IMG/VR virus record: IMGVR_UViG_3300012984_000568
Span: 20,373 to 84,372 of that record
DNA from: a virus
Strand: one strand, 5' to 3'
DNA length: 64,000 nt
Shown here one piece after another: positions 14,848-24,067 of the stretch. Within the stretch, counting starts at the first letter, position 1. Each line of letters starts with the position of its first letter. Position numbers and translations under genes: made by a program. The notes under the pieces are model-generated. The model did no database searches. It was not told the DNA's origin and was given only the letters and a program-made list of their open reading frames with translations.

Positions 14848-17800
14848 TTCAAAACCAGGAGCGGTGAGGTGAACGGAGCATCGCCGAGATCGAACAGCGG
14901 AGAGCAGAACAGCAGCGACGCCACCGGCGCCCCGCTTGGGTCGAACGTCTTGGACGCGCCTGAGCGCTCGAGCGAGCGCACGCTGGTGCACGCCGTGAGC
15001 GCCGTGGTCGTGGTTGCTCCCGAGCTCGCCAGCGAACGAGTGACGCTTGGCGCCGAAATCGACCCTGAGAAATCCACCGACGCGCTCGACACTGCCATGC
15101 TGCGCGATGGGCTGCAGACGGTGCCTAGCGCAACCTGGGCGGCGCTTGAGCGTGCCAGCGAGCGGCTAGCGGAGGGGGAGCTCGTCGACAGCGTCGTGTC
15201 GACCGAAGCCCCCGAGCTCGCCAGGCTGCGGCTGCTCGAGCAGACAAGGGCAGCCGCGGCCACTGCGGCGCACGAGCTGCCGAGTCCGCGGGAAGCAGCG
15301 CAGACGGCGCCCACGGTGAGCACAGGAGCGCTCGAGCGGGCGAGAGAACGCGTCGTCGACGGGGCCGACGTCGAACCGGTGGTGTCGACCGAGGCCCCAC
15401 TGGTCGCCAGGCTCCGCGTGCTTGAGCAAACCGTCCCCGTGTCGCTCACCGTCGCACCGGAGCGCGCGAGTGAGCGTGAGGCGGACGGCACCGAGACCGA
15501 GCCCGTTGAGTCGACGGATGCCCCAGAGCTGGCCTGGGACCGGACCGCCGAGCATGCCGCGAGGAGCAAGGCTGCGGCGGCCCCGCTCGAGCTCAGCGAT
15601 CGGGACAGGCCCGGCGCGACCGTCGGTGACTCCAGAGGGGCGCCCGACTTGGCGAGCGAGCGGATTGGCTGCCCCAGGGCGCTTGGGTTAGGGCTTACCG
15701 CGCCGCTATTGGCCGCGCTGCGCGTTGCCGCCGGCGCGTCGCCCGTCGTGTCAACCGCAGCTCCCGACGTCGCCAGCGAGCGCGTGGTGCTCGGAACCGA
15801 GGCCGTAGCCGTCGAGTCCACGGAAGCCCCCGAGTTCGCGAGGGAGCGACTCGGCTGCGCAGCGGCGCCGGCGGTGGTCTGAGTCGCCCCTGACGTTGCC
15901 TGCGAGCGCGCTGGGGTGGCAGCAATGACGGCTGACGAGAGAGTCGCGCCAGAAACGCAGTCGCCCGGCCCACCAATCGAGATCGAAACCGCGGTGACGC
16001 TGGAAGCGCACGGGGAGAGCGGAGACCGAGATGGCGACGAAATATCGCTGGCGACGCATACCGCAGCGAACGCGCGGGCAGCGCTTCGGGTCGCGCTCGG
16101 CGCGCTCACTGAGCCGGTGCTATCGACAGACGCGCCAGATCGCGCCTGGGTGCGAGCAATAGCGGGAGCTGCGGTGACGTAGGTCTGCGTTGCCCCGGAC
16201 CGGGCCTGCGACCGGCTCGTGGACGGAGCGCTCGCGCTCGTTCCAGTCGCGCGCATCCTGAGCACCACGCCAGGCCCGCGCGCGTTGGTAGTCGTACCGC
16301 CCGTCGTAGCCGTGAAGACCGGCGCCGCCGAACTCGTGCCGCTCAGCGCCTTCGCTGAAGCAATAAACCCGGCGATCTGATTGCCAGTCGCGGTGGTTGG
16401 TTCCGCCAGCTCCGTGACCGAGCTGTAGGTGATTCCCGTCGTGGTGACGGCTTCGGCTGAGTAGGTCGCTGCGTTCGACGCACCGTTAAATGCCAGCAGC
16501 ACAACGTCGCCAGCAACTTCTCCAGGATCACTTCCAGCCGTGATCGATACGTTGCCGGAGGTAGTGTCGCTTCCAGTTGCGCTCGCATAAGAGATCGTCG
16601 AACCAGCAATCGGACGCAGCAGAACGAACGTTGCAGAGCAAACGTTGTTCGTCCCGACCGTGACAGATAGCGTCCCGCTCTCGCTTCCAGTTGCAGGGGT
16701 CGTCTTGCGATAGACGAACGTATTCGTGTTGCCCGTGCCCGAGCCGAGCGTTGTCGAGTAGCCGCCCGCGCCCGTGAGCGAGTCGATCAGTGTATAGCCG
16801 GTCGGTGTCGTAACCGTGCCGCTATTCGCTGTGCTCGGCTTCTGCGCGACAATCAGGATGATCTCATCGCCGGCCTGGATGGTCGGCAACGTCGAATAGC
16901 TAGGCGCGACGCTGGTACCGCCGCTCGTCGAATAGACGGGCGTGTTCGCGCCTAGGTTGCGCGTTCCGACGTAGACGAGCGCAGGCGAACTCGTGGTCGT
17001 TCCAGCATTCGTGCCGCCAGTCTCAGTGACCGCGCACGTATAGCTTCCGAGATCGTCAGTGTACGCAAGCGCAGCAGTCGTGTAGCTCGAAGTAGTGCCA
17101 CCGCTACCCGTGCTGACGTTGGTGCCGTTGATCTTCCACTGGTAGGAGAGAGTGCCGCCGCCAGATGCCGTCGCGGTGACCGAGAACGAAGCCGTCGCTC
17201 CGCTTGCAACCTGAGTCGACGCCGGCTGACCTGTGATGTTCGGGCCGACGCTGCCGGGAATCAGCGCAATCGCAGTCGCTGACCACGCAGCGGCACTCGG
17301 CCCACCCGTCGAGATCGAGACCGAGCCACCAGACGAAAAGCCATCGAGTGTCGCGACGTCGGGAAATGCGCTGCTTTTTACATAGCTCGAGTTTGTGCCG
17401 CAGCTGCCCGCTGTCTGAGTAGAGCCGTCGTTGGCGTTGACGAGCAGAACGCAAACATCGCCGGAGGTCGTGCCGGTTAGCGATACCGACGGTGCCGAGG
17501 CGGTGCCGGAACTCTGATTCTGGACGCGCAACCCGCTGCACGCAGGCAGCTCGACGATCGACATCGTGATGCCGTCGCCGCCTGAGATTGCCGCCGATGT
17601 GACAGTGTTGGCGCCAGCCGCAATGCCGAGCGCGTAGAAAATCCTAACCCACTTGAGGGTGCTTGGATCCTGAAAGGCGGTTGTCGCCGTGTACGAATTG
17701 CCGCGCGTGTCGCTGACCGATACGGGCGAATTGTCAGTTGACCACACGCATGCCGCGATCGTGTTGCCTGCGGTGTTGGCTGAACCGAATGCGACGGGGT

Positions 17801-17855
17801 TCGCTACCCCGCCGAAAACAACAGCGGAGGCCGATTGGATTGCGGGATCTGCCAT
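14844..17855 (-). CDS. Large tail fibre/adhesin with Ig-like domain and RSLAxSGA tandem repeats (1003 aa)
   Basis: ATG 17855, 3 bases after the upstream gene. Residues ~1-200 and ~297-540 are two related beta-sandwich segments (each with a run such as SGDVCVLLVNANDGS or AGDVVLLAFNGAS). ~205-295 is an Ig-like domain (QPASTQVASGATASFSV ... YQWKINGTNVS ... GSYTCAV). ~543-970 is a tandem array of about 18 units of alternating ~20 and ~22 residues, consensus RS(L/Q)AxSGA(S/A)VDxTGxxS. The position after gp48-like and LamG proteins suggests a distal fibre. The repeats are Ser/Ala-rich and may form an extended stalk. Confidence 0.7.
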   Translation of the reverse strand: MADPAIQSASAVVFGGVANPVAFGSANTAGNTIAACVWSTDNSPVSVSDTRGNSYTATTAFQDPSTLKWVRIFYALGIAAGANTVTSAAISGGDGITMSIVELPACSGLRVQNQSSGTASAPSVSLTGTTSGDVCVLLVNANDGSTQTAGSCGTNSSYVKSSAFPDVATLDGFSSGGSVSISTGGPSAAAWSATAIALIPGSVGPNITGQPASTQVASGATASFSVTATASGGGTLSYQWKINGTNVSTGSGGTTSSYTTAALAYTDDLGSYTCAVTETGGTNAGTTTSSPALVYVGTRNLGANTPVYSTSGGTSVAPSYSTLPTIQAGDEIILIVAQKPSTANSGTVTTPTGYTLIDSLTGAGGYSTTLGSGTGNTNTFVYRKTTPATGSESGTLSVTVGTNNVCSATFVLLRPIAGSTISYASATGSDTTSGNVSITAGSDPGEVAGDVVLLAFNGASNAATYSAEAVTTTGITYSSVTELAEPTTATGNQIAGFIASAKALSGTSSAAPVFTATTGGTTTNARGPGVVLRMRATGTSASAPSTSRSQARSGATQTYVTAAPAIARTQARSGASVDSTGSVSAPSATRSAARAFAAVCVASDISSPSRSPLSPCASSVTAVSISIGGPGDCVSGATLSSAVIAATPARSQATSGATQTTAGAAAQPSRSLANSGASVDSTATASVPSTTRSLATSGAAVDTTGDAPAATRSAANSGAVSPNPSALGQPIRSLAKSGAPLESPTVAPGLSRSLSSSGAAAALLLAACSAVRSQASSGASVDSTGSVSVPSASRSLARSGATVSDTGTVCSSTRSLATSGASVDTTGSTSAPSTTRSLARSSAPVLTVGAVCAASRGLGSSCAAVAAAALVCSSSRSLASSGASVDTTLSTSSPSASRSLARSSAAQVALGTVCSPSRSMAVSSASVDFSGSISAPSVTRSLASSGATTTTALTACTSVRSLERSGASKTFDPSGAPVASLLFCSPLFDLGDAPFTSPLLVLK
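14948..16238 (-). repeat. Tandem 60/66-bp coding repeats (RSLAxSGA units)
   Basis: DNA encoding residues ~540-970 of the fibre. Units are diverged at base level but keep the RSxAxSGA core every 20 or 22 codons; several adjacent pairs form 42-codon super-units (for example SGASVDSTGSVS and SGASVDTTGSTS copies). The composition also opens a long antisense frame. No reverse transcriptase or template repeat is visible here. Confidence 0.7.
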
Positions 17856-17858
17856 TGC

Positions 17859-19034
17859 TCAAAACAATCGCTTGCGGAACAGCCCAGCGGTCCAACCAGA
17901 CCAATAAAGAATCCCGTCCTGGCTGATCATGTTTACGGGGCCGTCGCCCGTGGAGAGATCCGTCAGTTCAGTCCAGCTCGTCGGATTTGAGACCGGCGCC
18001 CGCCAAAGCTGATCCATGTAGTCGAACGATCGCCAGGTGCGCCCCGTGTAGATGTAGCCATCTCCGCCATTGCACACGCCGGTGTAGATGCCACTCGGCA
18101 AAGCCGACAACGCCGCCCACGTAAGCCCATTGTCGCTCGAGATGATCGGTTGCCCGCCTGCGCCCGCAATCAACCGACCATCGGGCAGGTACATAATGTG
18201 CTGGCCGACGTGAACCGCACTGAAAGCGCTGGTCACTTGCGTCCACGAGCTGCCGGCATTGGTCGTCCGCCAAATCCCGCTCCCGTCAGTGCCGACGAGC
18301 CACGTGTTTGCGTTGCCCTGTCCTGTTGCTGGATCGTAGAGAAACGCAGGGGGCTGCGTTCCGCCAGGCCATCCAGCGGGTGGGTTGTGGGCGGTCCACG
18401 TGCTCCCACCGTCAGTCGTCTCTAGGATCCCGCTCGTAGAGAACCCTGTCCAGGGTGAATGTCCTCCGACAATCACATGATTGAAGTCAGTCGGATCGAC
18501 AGAAAACGACGTGACGTCCTGAGAGCCAACCGTGCTCGAAATAGACACGTAGCCCGCTGGCTTAAACCAGTTCGCGCCGCCGTCAGTTGTTTTCCAGAAC
18601 CCAAAAACATCCGCAGTTTCACTGCGGACACCGACAGTCAGATAGCCGAGCAGCGGATTCGTTGGGTGCCACCGGAGCTGATTCGGTGAATCGAAATACG
18701 TTGTGTTGTTGGTACCATTGACCGGCGAGATCTGTCCGCCCGTCCACGTGGCTCCGTAGTCGGTAGATTTCCAGAGCCCTTTTTGGTCTACGCAACACCA
18801 GATCTCACCCGCGCGAGAAGGGTTCGCTACGACCCACACGACGCCATACGTAGCGGGGCTGGGCGGCACCATCGACCCGACGGGTGGGGTGATGTTGTTC
18901 CAAACATTGAGCGGCAATCCGGGCAAGCTCGAAACGCTTGCGCCGCTTCTTGCCTGCGAGCGCGAAGCGCTGGGCGCGGTCGACAGCACGCATACAGCGG
19001 CCGCCGCGCGCCCTATCCCTCGTTGTACCGGCAC
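17859..19034 (-). CDS. BNR/sialidase-type beta-propeller tail protein
   Basis: GTG 19034, six bases after the upstream stop. Repeated Asp-box-like strands are visible: GLWKSTDYGATWTGG, FGFWKTTDGGANW, GILETTDGGSTWT, GIWRTTNAGSSWT, PIISSDNGLTW. These are S/T-x-D-x-G-x-x-W Asp-boxes, giving a five- to seven-bladed propeller. The first ~35 residues (TAPSASRSQARSGASVSS) are a copy of the repeat unit of the next fibre gene. Probable receptor-binding or adhesin protein; no glycosidase active site could be identified. Confidence 0.7.
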   Translation of the reverse strand: MPVQRGIGRAAAAVCVLSTAPSASRSQARSGASVSSLPGLPLNVWNNITPPVGSMVPPSPATYGVVWVVANPSRAGEIWCCVDQKGLWKSTDYGATWTGGQISPVNGTNNTTYFDSPNQLRWHPTNPLLGYLTVGVRSETADVFGFWKTTDGGANWFKPAGYVSISSTVGSQDVTSFSVDPTDFNHVIVGGHSPWTGFSTSGILETTDGGSTWTAHNPPAGWPGGTQPPAFLYDPATGQGNANTWLVGTDGSGIWRTTNAGSSWTQVTSAFSAVHVGQHIMYLPDGRLIAGAGGQPIISSDNGLTWAALSALPSGIYTGVCNGGDGYIYTGRTWRSFDYMDQLWRAPVSNPTSWTELTDLSTGDGPVNMISQDGILYWSGWTAGLFRKRLF

Positions 19035-19040
19035 AAAGCC

Positions 19041-19910
19041 TCAGATCGTACCGATGCCCGCCGAAATATCGTGATTGAACGTGCCGGACGAAGCCGTGAT
19101 TGGCAGGCCGCTATTCGTGGTCTGCGCGTCGCCGTGGTGCCCCGCCACGATGCCCGCCGAGAGGGCGTTGACCGAGATGCTGCGTGCGCCAAGCGCTGCC
19201 AAGGCGCTCAATGTCACAGTGACGCCGTTGGTCATCTGAATCACCGTTCCGGAAGGCAGCGGGCCCTCGAGTGGTTCGACCCACAACGTGGTGTCGCTCG
19301 TGCTCGCATCCTTCACGCAGCGGACCAAGGTGCGGCCGTCGCAGAAGTGGACCAGGCGCGAGGACGCTGCGGTGTTGCTGATGTTGTCGACCAACACCAT
19401 GCCGTGCACGGTATCGTTCAACGTGATGCCAGTAACGTTTGCCGCGCCAATCGTGCCGTTTACGTTCGTCTTGCTCGAGAGCAATGCCGCAGAGGCGAAA
19501 GCGGGAGCTCCCGTGCACAGCGCGCCGTCGACCTTGTCGTAGGTATCGGCGGCGGTGAGGTTGATCGCGCAACCACCGCTCGAATACGTGCCTGTGCCAA
19601 CGACGTTTTGGCCGTCGAGCGTGGTCAGCTGGTAGGTGTTCGTGGTGACGCCGGCGACCTTGAAAGTACCGTTGGCGTTCAGCATGCCAGCGACCCCGCG
19701 CTGCACGATGATGTCACCATTCGAAAAGCCGTGAGAGTTGCTGGTGACGACAGCGGGCGTAGCAGTCGTGATGCCGGTGATCGCTTTGATGCACGTGTCC
19801 GTCAGCGTGCCGTCGAGCTTGAGCGGCATGAAACAGAAGTTGTGTGCATCCCAGTCGATGTCCGCAGCAACGAATCCCTGGCGGCCCTTATCGAAGAATC
19901 GGTTAGACAT
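19041..19910 (-). CDS. Tail structural/fibre protein with FCCH-like segment (289 aa)
   Basis: ATG 19910 at the end of a 95-base gap. Residues ~40-95 show the SHGFSNGDIIVQRGVAGM-LNG-FKVAGVTTNTYQL pattern recurrent in phage structural proteins as an FCCH-like beta module. The rest is Thr/Ala/Gly-rich beta structure. No enzymatic motif. Placed between the SGNH hydrolase and beta-propeller genes, so most likely part of the fibre complex. Confidence 0.55.
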   Translation of the reverse strand: MSNRFFDKGRQGFVAADIDWDAHNFCFMPLKLDGTLTDTCIKAITGITTATPAVVTSNSHGFSNGDIIVQRGVAGMLNANGTFKVAGVTTNTYQLTTLDGQNVVGTGTYSSGGCAINLTAADTYDKVDGALCTGAPAFASAALLSSKTNVNGTIGAANVTGITLNDTVHGMVLVDNISNTAASSRLVHFCDGRTLVRCVKDASTSDTTLWVEPLEGPLPSGTVIQMTNGVTVTLSALAALGARSISVNALSAGIVAGHHGDAQTTNSGLPITASSGTFNHDISAGIGTI

Positions 19911-20005
19911 TCGTTTCCCTTGGTTGGTCGTGCGCCGAGCAGGGCTCGGCCTCTGCAGCGCGTGGGCTGCGGTGGATGTTGTGAGTCGACTGCGCTAAGT
20001 CCGGC

Positions 20006-21382
20006 TCAATTGGGGAGCGCGAAGACGTACGTCGGAGGCACGGTTGCTTGGTACAACCGAGAGACCGTGAGATTGGTGCCGTTGGCGCCCAAGAGCTCTG
20101 CTTGCAGCTCGGTCACCAGCACCGGGTCCCAAAGCAGATATCCGCCCTCGGCCAGATGGGTGCCGTCGACAGACAGGGAGCGGTTTGCCATGTCGGCCTG
20201 CGTTAGAACCTGGCCAACGTTCGCCATGCGGTGCGCGAATGTTGGCCACGTCGACAACAGGTCCGCGTTGATGATCTGTCGCGCGGCTTCGAAATTTGCG
20301 TCGCCTTGGACAGCTGACAACGTGCAGGCGATCACGCGGAAGCCATCCGCCATGCCGCGGCTGCACACCGACTTGTATGCAGGGAGGACGAGCGCGGCGA
20401 CTTGACTTGGCGTAAGCGTGCCCAGCCCGGCGGACACGTCGTTGATCGAGATGCCCTGGCAGACGAGAATGTTTTTCGCTCTCGATGCCGAGTAGCGAGG
20501 GAGAGCATCGGTCAGATAGAACGCGGGGATTTGCGCCGGATTCGTCGTACCCGTACCCGCCGCCGCAACGTTGATCGCGCGAGGGGGATTAGCCAGTCCA
20601 TTCAAGGACGATTGCCACGCCGGGCGCCAAGCCGCGCCAACGGAATCTCCCAGGATGATAATCAGCGGCGCGGACGTCGGAGGGTTGCCGACGGGCTTGC
20701 TCACCAAATACGCTTGGAGATCGCCTTGGTCGGTCGACGACAGCGCCTGATAGAAAACCGCGTACTGACTTACTGCTAGGTGGGAGTTCGCGTATCCGGT
20801 CCAACGCCCCAGCTGGAAGTTGGTCAGCGTTCCGGCGGTGGGCGCCGTCGCGATCACCTTCGTCGACGTGACGCCGTTGATCGTGAGTCTGATCTCAAAC
20901 TGAGTCGGGCTGCATGTCAGAAGTAGGTTGCACTCGGTGACGTTGTGACCCGGCTGAATACCAGTCAGCCCGGGTATGACTGCGGTGTACGCGGGCGATT
21001 GGAGAACAAAGCTCCCACCCTGCATATACATCGCAAGATCGGTCCCGGCGCTGTGCGTAGCATACAGCAACGGCATGGTCTGCTGCCCGCCGCGTGACTG
21101 CCATGCGAGGCCGATCGTGCAGTTGTTCGCCGGCACCGGACTCGCCGGCGCAGGGAACACCATGTAATTCGGATCGCCCGAGTGAAAGTCGAGCGCGGCC
21201 GTTTCGCGCCAAGGCCTAGCGCTCCCACTGGCCGTGATGTTTCCGGACAGCGGCGCAGGCTGCGCGATCTGCTGAACGCGACCGTATGGCGTCGCGGCGA
21301 TCGTCGAGCCCGCGTCTGAGTAGGCGGTCTGAGATCCGTCGAACCAGAGCGCCAAGTTCGGCAGGGTTGCCGGCGTGCTCAT
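20006..21382 (-). CDS. Tail-associated SGNH/GDSL hydrolase with lectin-like N-terminal domain
   Basis: 458 residues, ATG 21382 in an ATGA overlap. Residues ~1-230 are a LamG/concanavalin-type beta-sandwich (ALWFDGSQT ... FQLGRWTGYANSHLAVSQYAVFYQALSS). From ~238 the SGNH hydrolase begins: block I IILGDSVG with Ser247, block III QGISIND with Asn314, block V SVDGTHL with Asp406 and His409, forming the expected Ser-Asp-His triad. Such virion enzymes commonly deacetylate host capsule or LPS sugars. The substrate here is unknown. Confidence 0.8.
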   Translation of the reverse strand: MSTPATLPNLALWFDGSQTAYSDAGSTIAATPYGRVQQIAQPAPLSGNITASGSARPWRETAALDFHSGDPNYMVFPAPASPVPANNCTIGLAWQSRGGQQTMPLLYATHSAGTDLAMYMQGGSFVLQSPAYTAVIPGLTGIQPGHNVTECNLLLTCSPTQFEIRLTINGVTSTKVIATAPTAGTLTNFQLGRWTGYANSHLAVSQYAVFYQALSSTDQGDLQAYLVSKPVGNPPTSAPLIIILGDSVGAAWRPAWQSSLNGLANPPRAINVAAAGTGTTNPAQIPAFYLTDALPRYSASRAKNILVCQGISINDVSAGLGTLTPSQVAALVLPAYKSVCSRGMADGFRVIACTLSAVQGDANFEAARQIINADLLSTWPTFAHRMANVGQVLTQADMANRSLSVDGTHLAEGGYLLWDPVLVTELQAELLGANGTNLTVSRLYQATVPPTYVFALPN

Positions 21383-22407
21383 ACAGCAACCGATCCGCCG
21401 TACTTCGCGGTGACCGCCGCGCGCACTGCCGACCAGTCGGGAAGATTCGGAGTGTAAACGAGCACCAAGAGCTCTGCGTTCGCGGGTACCCCAGCTCCGG
21501 GGGAGTGGAATACTCGAACGTTCGAAACTGCGTCGTTACCTGCGTTGCCCGTAGCCGAAACGGCGCCGATCTTGGTTGTGTCGCTCGCATTATTCGAGCG
21601 TTTGATCTCCAGGATGTTCCAGTTAAGCGGATTGATAGTTACGCTGACGCCCGCGACGTTGGCGTTCTTATGGTAAAACCCTGTCGACGGCGTAGCGCTG
21701 AGACAGCCGACGCGATTGCCATACGCGGCGTCGCCGTTACCAAGCAGGCACGCATCCGCCGCCGTTGCCAAGTAGCGGAATACAGCAAATACGTAATACG
21801 GCGTGGTTCCCGGCGCGGGCAGCGTGAGGCCGGAAATGGAAAGCACGTCGTCAGAGCCGTCTGCAACGAGACTGTTGCAGCCTCCAAGACTTGCTGTGAT
21901 AGCGGCGCGCGCAGTGCCTGAGGCAGTGCCGTTCTTGCCGTTGCCGCTACGATCAGTAACGGTCAACGTGGTCCCGTTGTCGGTCGTACCGACGTTCGGC
22001 TCCAAGATCGCCCAGGCGCCTGGGAAGTAGGTTGTCCAGTCGACAGAGGCAGCCGAAACCGTCACGTTCACCGCGGGAGAGTCGCCGGTTCCGCCAGCGG
22101 ATGCCGTAGCGGTCGCGGTCAGAGAAGCAGCGCCTGTGCTCGAAGGCGTCCAGCTGTACGTCCACGACGTGCCGGATCCAGTCATCGATCCCACAGTCGA
22201 GCCGTTCACTTTGAAGGCGACGCCGCTCGCACTGACGCTCGTGGTTACATTGACCGTTACCGGCGTACCCTGCGTCACGGTCGCACCCGCGGTAGGCGAG
22301 GTGATCGCGCAGGTGATGCCACCGATGTCGTCAGCGGTTGTCGAGTTCTTCAGAGAAAATAGGTACTGCGACCCACCGAGAGCTTTCTCGATCGTCAATG
22401 CGCGCAT
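21379..22407 (-). CDS. Ig-like plus LamG-like tail fibre protein (342 aa)
   Basis: Residues ~28-120 form an Ig-like module (ITCAITSPTAGATVTQG ... VAFKVNGSTVGSM ... YSWTPSSTGAASLTATA), ~125-340 a LamG/concanavalin-like domain (GAWAILEPNVGTTDNGTT ... YYVFAVFRYLA ... LLVLVYTPNLPDW). Both recur in neighbouring fibre proteins. The closing segment resembles glycan-binding domains used for host attachment. ATGA link to the SGNH hydrolase gene. Confidence 0.6.
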   Translation of the reverse strand: MRALTIEKALGGSQYLFSLKNSTTADDIGGITCAITSPTAGATVTQGTPVTVNVTTSVSASGVAFKVNGSTVGSMTGSGTSWTYSWTPSSTGAASLTATATASAGGTGDSPAVNVTVSAASVDWTTYFPGAWAILEPNVGTTDNGTTLTVTDRSGNGKNGTASGTARAAITASLGGCNSLVADGSDDVLSISGLTLPAPGTTPYYVFAVFRYLATAADACLLGNGDAAYGNRVGCLSATPSTGFYHKNANVAGVSVTINPLNWNILEIKRSNNASDTTKIGAVSATGNAGNDAVSNVRVFHSPGAGVPANAELLVLVYTPNLPDWSAVRAAVTAKYGGSVAV

Positions 22408-22442
22408 GCGTTCAACCTTTCAAACGAGATTGCGAGTCGCGG

Positions 22443-23213
22443 TCAGAGCAATCGCCAGGTCAGCTCGACGTCCCACGTGTAGGTGGTCGAAGCTTTTCCG
22501 GTGACCGTCATCACGACGCTGTTGCCGACGACGGCGAGAGCCGGTGTGCCGCACGCAGCGTCGTCCTTCTGAATTGCGAAGACGTTGTTCACCGAGCCCC
22601 AGATGGTCGGCGCAGCTGAGGCAATGCGGCGATAGACGGCGCGCTGCTCGAGAAACACCATGTTCCCGGCAGCGTCCACACCCTTCCAGCGCGCGAACAG
22701 TGAAACGAGGTTGTTTGCTGCTAGCGGTATACTGAGCGTGTTCGCCGTGGTCGCGTTGGCTGTCGTGTAGCGACCGACGGTGCGCGTCTCGACCTTACGC
22801 AACGTGGTAGCGTCGTGCAGCTGCAGCTCGTACGAGGTTCCGCCGCCATTGGCGTCCTGAATGAAGCGGAGGATGCCAACGTCGTCGAAGCTCGGCGGGT
22901 TGATGCCAGTTGAGCGCGCAACGAACTCGGCAATTGCATCGCCGTTCTGCGTTTCGTCGGGCGAACCGGAGACAACGCGGCTCTTTTTCGCGATGAAGCG
23001 AGCGGGCACCGCATCGCTGCTGAACTGATACGACACCCAGCCGCGCTCGGCTGAGCTACCAGTGCTCAGCGCCGCATCTCCGGGGAATACGACGGAATCG
23101 GCCGTGTCGCGCATCACGCTGCCGACTCGGTTCGCCGTGTTCGCGTTCGCCGCGGTTTCGGTTTTGACGACGTCGGCAGAGGCCTGAAGCGTTGCTCGAG
23201 AGACAGCGGTCAT
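22443..23213 (-). CDS. Beta-rich tail protein (256 aa)
   Basis: GTG or ATG at 23213, ten bases after the gp48-like gene. A helical N-terminus (MTAVSRATLQASADVVKTET) then repeated beta strands ending TWDVELTWRLL. By position it would be the collar between baseplate and fibres. No recognised family. Confidence 0.5.
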   Translation of the reverse strand: MTAVSRATLQASADVVKTETAANANTANRVGSVMRDTADSVVFPGDAALSTGSSAERGWVSYQFSSDAVPARFIAKKSRVVSGSPDETQNGDAIAEFVARSTGINPPSFDDVGILRFIQDANGGGTSYELQLHDATTLRKVETRTVGRYTTANATTANTLSIPLAANNLVSLFARWKGVDAAGNMVFLEQRAVYRRIASAAPTIWGSVNNVFAIQKDDAACGTPALAVVGNSVVMTVTGKASTTYTWDVELTWRLL

Positions 23214-23222
23214 CGGGATTCC

Positions 23223-23999
23223 TCAGACAAACGAGTCATCGAAAGTCACATCGAAAATGTCGGTGTAATCGACGAGCAGGACCGGCCACAGGTGGGTCGG
23301 GCGTAGCTTCAGCACCAGGCGCTCGAACTCTTCGCGGCGCGTGTTCAGCACGTCAGCGTGGTTGGGAAACGTCGATGCGCCGATGTAGAAGAAGTACGGC
23401 CAAGTCGTTGGATCGTCGGGGACTGGCGGTGGCGCGCGGCGCGTCAGGTCTTTGTTGACCAGATAGTGAGTGTCGTTCGCCAGGAACGTGTTGCACTGGG
23501 GTTGCGTGGCATTGGGTAGCCCATATGCGGTGCACTGCGGTTGCACCGAGAGCAGCGAGTTGGGCGTGCACTGCACCGTGCCAATGCGCGGGCGCTGCGT
23601 GTAAGCTCGAGGGTCGCGGGCGACGTAGGGCGGACCAGAGCTCCACCAGTCGTGCACGTACACGTCGAAGCCCGCCGCGCGGAGGACACCTTGGATGTAG
23701 CTCGGTGATTGCCCACCGGTTGAGCGCCACTCCGCAGCAAGCGCCAGCCGTCGCAACGCGACGTCGGCGGTCGCGGCTGGGACGAGCCCAAACTCCCGTT
23801 CCCACTCCTCAAGAGCCCCTGGCGTGCGGGCGGTGGCCGGGAATTGGTCCGACCAGATATCGTCGACGAATTGCCGGAGCGCGTCAGGGGTGCCGGTCAG
23901 CCCCTCGAACAGCTTTCGCAGCGTCTTGTTGCCGGTGAGCGCCCACGTCGGGCTGCGCGGCAAAAGGTGCTGGAGGGTGGCGAGAAACCGGGATGGCAT
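23223..23999 (-). CDS. Baseplate wedge protein, Mu gp48/P2 gpI-like
   Basis: 258 residues. N-terminal PSRFLATLQHLLPRSPTWAL and the DALRQFVDDIWSDQFPATA / LEEWEREFGL / RRLALAAEWRSTGGQSPSYIQGVLRAAGFDVYVHDWW sequence are typical of the YmfQ/gp48 family (DUF2313), which ends the baseplate wedge in Mu-like tails. It is separated from the baseplate J gene by a fibre-like gene and the antisense lipoprotein gene, suggesting insertion there. Confidence 0.8.
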   Translation of the reverse strand: MPSRFLATLQHLLPRSPTWALTGNKTLRKLFEGLTGTPDALRQFVDDIWSDQFPATARTPGALEEWEREFGLVPAATADVALRRLALAAEWRSTGGQSPSYIQGVLRAAGFDVYVHDWWSSGPPYVARDPRAYTQRPRIGTVQCTPNSLLSVQPQCTAYGLPNATQPQCNTFLANDTHYLVNKDLTRRAPPPVPDDPTTWPYFFYIGASTFPNHADVLNTRREEFERLVLKLRPTHLWPVLLVDYTDIFDVTFDDSFV

Positions 24000-24067
24000 G
24001 AGGCGGCAGACACACGGTGGTCGGGCGAGCAGTTGCGCGAGCTTGCGGGCCGACTTAGCGTTGCTGG

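Noticed and set aside
14869-15882. 337-codon plus-strand open frame
   Set aside because: Antisense to the repeat region of the fibre gene; its length is a by-product of the biased repeat codons.
14948-16238. Diversity-generating retroelement target or CRISPR array
   Set aside because: No reverse transcriptase, no template repeat, and the repeats are diverged coding units without uniform spacers.
18783-20405. 540-codon plus-strand open frame
   Set aside because: Antisense across two fibre genes with clear domains; Arg/His/Ala-rich shadow composition and no ribosome-binding site.
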